Below, piece by piece: positions 4,919 to 6,672 of a DNA stretch of 6,672 nucleotides. The DNA comes from Holosporales bacterium. Its GTDB lineage: Bacteria > Pseudomonadota > Alphaproteobacteria > BNTO01. Made by a program: the position numbers and the translations under genes. The stretch is taken from the NCBI GenBank assembly GCA_031290075.1, contig JAITOG010000041.1, forward strand, positions 1 through 6,672. The letters are read 5' to 3'. Within the stretch, counting starts at the first letter, position 1, and each line of letters begins with the position of its first letter. The notes under the pieces were generated by a model. The model was not told where the DNA came from. It made no database searches and saw nothing but the letters and a program-made list of their open reading frames with translations.

Positions 4919-5497
4919 TCATTCAAACTCCAACACACGCACAACCCCCTCTTGTACAACTTTTCGAAAATCATTTTCAAATCTTTCCCATCCTATAATA
5001 GGTGTATGCTTATTTGCAATAAAAACAAATGCTAATCCTTTTATTTTTTTTTCTTCACAAGAATCATCAAAATTTGCAGAATTATTAGATAATTTTGTAA
5101 TAAAAAGTGGCTTTTTTCGATTTTTTTTGATTTTTTTAGTTATTCCATTAATTGTCTTACGAGATAAAGATACTAATGGATTATAAGAATAAATTTCTTT
5201 TTCTTTTAATTTTATGCTTTGATCCAAATAAGAAACAAGCCAAGGAAAATTTAAATGAAGCAAAGCTCTTATTCTTCTTTTAGCTTTATTTCGTTTTATT
5301 GCATTTCCTACTTTTTTACTGGCTGTTATTCCATAAAAAAGCGGAAATCCTTCAAGCTTTTGTTTAGCTATATCGCTGAGGAGCTCAGCTCTAATATCAA
5401 CTAAACACACTTGAATAAGAAGGCTAGGTTTACGTAGAAAAATACCATCTTCTGAAATTGATAAAAAATCAGAACGTTTTTTTAAAATAAAAATCAC
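4919..5497 (-). CDS. rnpA: Ribonuclease P protein component with a ~65-residue internal expansion
   Basis: Protein subunit of RNase P, which binds the catalytic RNA and the pre-tRNA leader during 5' maturation. Recognisable parts are the N-terminal LKKRSDFLSIS (residues 5-15), the RNR-type helix KKVGNAIKRNKAKRRIRALL (61-80) and a final strand and helix (LAFVFIANKHTPI from 155, then RKVVQEG). At 192 residues it greatly exceeds the usual 110-130. The excess lies at about 86-154, a Lys/Asn/Ser-rich stretch containing KKIKKNRKK, in the loop where most members have only a few residues. That stretch is very A+T-rich and shows no clear palindrome, so its origin may differ from the dapF insert. The start is a GTG (5495-5497), 4 nt after the rpmH stop and without a Shine-Dalgarno, implying translational coupling. 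Its TGA overlaps the yidD ribosome site. Confidence 0.93.
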   Translation of the reverse strand: MIFILKKRSDFLSISEDGIFLRKPSLLIQVCLVDIRAELLSDIAKQKLEGFPLFYGITASKKVGNAIKRNKAKRRIRALLHLNFPWLVSYLDQSIKLKEKEIYSYNPLVSLSRKTINGITKKIKKNRKKPLFITKLSNNSANFDDSCEEKKIKGLAFVFIANKHTPIIGWERFENDFRKVVQEGVVRVLEFE

Positions 5498-5501
5498 AAA
5501 A

Positions 5502-5636
5502 CTAAGCTGCTAATTTATAACGTCCTTTCGCACGACGTGCCGATAAAACGAGACGCCCTTTTGCAGTTGACATTCTTGAGCGAAAGCCATGCCTACGCTT
5601 TCTAACCAATAAACTAGGCTGATATGTACGTTTCAT
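5502..5636 (-). CDS. rpmH: 50S ribosomal protein L34
   Basis: A 44-residue, very basic protein of the large ribosomal subunit: MKRTYQPSLLVRKRRHGFRS, then RMSTAKGRLVLSARRAKGR and YKLAA. It matches L34 along its whole length. The ATG is at 5634-5636 and the stop TAG at 5502-5504. It is the first gene of the leftward rpmH-rnpA-yidD series, as in many bacteria, with a good promoter about 30 nt upstream. The upstream GGTGAT is only a weak ribosome site. Its codon use is less A+T-biased than its neighbours', as expected for a highly expressed ribosomal gene. Confidence 0.98.
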   Translation of the reverse strand: MKRTYQPSLLVRKRRHGFRSRMSTAKGRLVLSARRAKGRYKLAA

Positions 5637-5665
5637 AAATCACCAATAACAACAGTCACATGGTA

Positions 5666-5693
5666 TTTATAGCATATTAAAACTTTATTTCAA
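5666..5693 (-). promoter_or_regulatory. Predicted sigma-70 promoter of rpmH
   Basis: On the minus strand, TTGAAA (5688-5693) and TATAAA (5666-5671) are 16 nt apart. The -10 box is preceded by TGC, giving an extended -10 (TGCTATAAA). Transcription would start near 5659, leaving a leader of about 20-25 nt. It probably drives rpmH, rnpA and yidD, and perhaps the genes beyond. Confidence 0.7.
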
Positions 5694-5739
5694 ACCTGTT
5701 ATCAAGTTCCAAAATGAGACCGAAATTGAGATCATGAAA

Positions 5740-5772
5740 TAGCTTAGAAGCTGTCTTTATGGATAATTTTAA
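5740..5772 (-). repeat. Short dispersed repeat, copy 2
   Basis: The reverse complement matches 1048-1081 through the core ATAAAGACAGCTTCT and both flanks, with small indels. It lies in the non-coding region upstream of the rpmH promoter. Copies 1 and 2 face in opposite directions and bracket the whole Hcp-like to rpmH segment. Confidence 0.65.
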
Positions 5773-5794
5773 GTGAGGGTTTTAAAGGAAAAAC

Positions 5795-5892
5795 GGAGCG
5801 CAGAACCGGAGAACCGGAATGTACTAAATGTACGTGAGGGGCATTGGGGAAATCTGTGATTTCCCCCAAACCCCATGAGAATTCAAGCACCG
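5795..5892 (+). repeat. Family 2 element, non-coding copy
   Basis: About 98 bp beginning GGAGCGCAGAACCGGA and containing the inverted repeat GGGGAAATC/GATTTCCCC followed by AAACCCCATGAG. It aligns almost end to end with the minus strand of the nested dapF insert (3408-3497 plus flank), sharing the ACCCCATGAG and CATTGGGG blocks. It carries an extra tandem copy of GAACCGGA (5803-5818). No gene overlaps it here, so this copy shows the family exists outside coding sequence. Confidence 0.82.
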
Positions 5893-5901
5893 GATTTTAC
5901 G

Positions 5902-5994
5902 TATACTGGGGCCCCAAAGAATGCGGATTTTAATTGCTGCAAATACTTGAAACCCAAGAAGTTTGAATCCGCAATTTTTTGGGGTTTGAGTATA
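5902..5994 (+). repeat. Hairpin repeat family 3, copy C
   Basis: A 93-bp interrupted palindrome from TATACTGGGG to GAGTATA, nearly identical to copy A. It starts 9 nt after the family 2 element and lies 85 nt beyond the stop of the right-hand ankyrin gene on the minus strand. All three copies have the same orientation relative to the window. Confidence 0.85.
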
Positions 5995-6079
5995 GGCCAT
6001 GATGACAAGCCCCAAATGTATAAGTTTTGCTAAAAACATTTGAAGTAAGTCAGCAATAGCAACATGCCATGCTTCTCTG

Positions 6080-6672
6080 CTATTTTCTCCGGCCGCTTAA
6101 TCTGCTAACAATATCAGCTCTTCTGGATTGAAAAGCCAAAAGTGGGGTTTTTCCAGCATCATCTTTAGCCTTTGTATTTGCTCCACATCCAAGTAAGCAT
6201 CTAACAGTCTCAGCCTGTCCATTTGCAGCAGCTGCATGAAGTGGGGTACGTCCAACGCCATCTGGAGCATCTATATTTGCTGCAGGTCTATCTGCATCAG
6301 TTCTTAGTAATTCTCTAACAACACGAACATGTCCCTTTATAGCAGCTACATGAAGTGGGGTATATTTTTTATTATTATCTTGAGCCTCTATATTTGCTGC
6401 AAGTCTACCTGCATCAGTTCTTAGTAATTCTCTAACAACATCAACATGTCCCTTTATAGCAGCTACATGAAGTGGGGTAAATCCATCGTTATCTCGAGCC
6501 TCTATATTTGCTGCAGGTCTACCTGCAACAGTTCTTAGTAATTCTCTAACAACACCAATACGTCCATTTATAGCAGCTATATGAAGTGGGGTATGTCCAG
6601 CGTTATCTGGAACCTCTATATTTGCTTCAGCTCCGAGTAATGCGCTAACAACATCAACATGTCCATTCATAG
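6080..6672 (-). CDS. Ankyrin-repeat protein, 3' end only (N-terminus outside window)
   Basis: The frame is open from the right edge to a TAG at 6080-6082. A Met near the edge sits inside an ankyrin unit (MNGHVDVVSALL), so the true start is beyond the window. About five ankyrin units follow the pattern TPLHVAAIKGHVDVVRELLRT, with Ala/Arg/Pro residues (AGRPA) before ANIEA.DN. This enlarges the repeats to 37-39 residues against the usual 33. The last units are less regular (KTPLLAFQSRRADIV) and end in basic SGRRK. It is a typical, close-to-consensus ankyrin protein, unlike the variant TPLQWA array at the left end, and is visibly richer in G+C than the surrounding non-coding DNA. A protein-binding role, perhaps as a host-directed effector, is an inference. 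Confidence 0.92.
   Translation of the reverse strand, partial: MNGHVDVVSALLGAEANIEVPDNAGHTPLHIAAINGRIGVVRELLRTVAGRPAANIEARDNDGFTPLHVAAIKGHVDVVRELLRTDAGRLAANIEAQDNNKKYTPLHVAAIKGHVRVVRELLRTDADRPAANIDAPDGVGRTPLHAAAANGQAETVRCLLGCGANTKAKDDAGKTPLLAFQSRRADIVSRLSGRRK
6271..6611. repeat. Tandem DNA repeats in the right-hand ankyrin gene (period 114-117 bp)
   Basis: The block beginning CTATATTTGC recurs at 6271, 6388 and 6502, each time followed by near-identical sequence through TAGCAGCTA(C/T)ATGAAGTGG. Each period encodes one enlarged 38-39 residue ankyrin unit. Confidence 0.85.

Noticed and set aside
4624..4980. Longer yidD form starting at 4980
   Set aside because: It would overlap rnpA by about 60 bp and add residues unlike YidD; the ATG at 4911 has a good ribosome site.
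4607..4998. Two plus-strand open frames over yidD and the end of rnpA
   Set aside because: They are complements of well-supported minus-strand genes.
5758..5766. A DnaA-box-like TTATCCATA on the minus strand near rpmH, suggesting an origin
   Set aside because: It is a single imperfect site inside a dispersed repeat; there is no cluster of boxes and no dnaA or dnaN.
5824..6039. Minus-strand open frame of 71 codons
   Set aside because: It is made almost entirely of a family 2 element and hairpin copy C, with no family resemblance.
5637..6079. Possible tRNA or other small RNA gene in the gene-free stretch
   Set aside because: No cloverleaf-like structure was found; the stretch is accounted for by a promoter and three repeats.

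Overview
The window is A+T-rich bacterial DNA, and its gene content points to an intracellular alphaproteobacterium of the Holosporales/Rickettsiales type. The organism call is an inference. It rests on ankyrin-repeat genes at both ends, an rpmH-rnpA-yidD block, frequent TTG/GTG starts, and many small palindromic repeats, some of them inserted in frame inside housekeeping genes as Rickettsia palindromic elements are.

Layout. Positions 1-736 (minus) hold most of a gene for an exported ankyrin-repeat protein that runs off the left edge, with its own promoter. Positions 737-1078 hold that promoter, a hairpin repeat (copy A) and a short dispersed repeat. Positions 1079-1657 (minus) encode an unassigned 192-residue protein whose C-terminal half resembles Hcp, the type VI secretion tube protein, though only weakly. 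Positions 1908-2915 (plus) encode a DusB-type tRNA-dihydrouridine synthase. It converges on, and overlaps by 51 bp, a leftward gene series read from about 5660 down to 2865: rpmH (ribosomal protein L34), rnpA (RNase P protein), yidD (membrane insertion factor), an A24 prepilin-peptidase-like membrane protease, and dapF (diaminopimelate epimerase). Positions 5637-6079 carry the rpmH promoter and three kinds of repeat but no gene. Positions 6080-6672 (minus) are the 3' end of a second ankyrin-repeat gene that runs off the right edge.

The most striking content is the repeat biology. (1) A roughly 102-bp imperfect palindrome lies in frame in both dapF and the A24 peptidase gene, encoding closely related 34-37 residue peptides. 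(2) In dapF this element is interrupted, again in frame, by a 90-bp second element. A relative of the second element lies in non-coding DNA at 5795-5892. (3) A third family of 93-95 bp hairpins ending in TATA-like sequence occurs three times, always between genes and in the same orientation. (4) A 33-34 bp repeat occurs twice in opposite orientation and supplies the stop codon of the Hcp-like gene.

Four consecutive genes of the leftward series (rnpA, yidD, the A24 gene and dapF) all carry extra internal residues relative to their families, although their conserved motifs remain. This suggests a genome that tolerates, and perhaps recruits, peptide-coding inserts in surface loops of essential proteins. 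No tRNA, rRNA or CRISPR array was seen.
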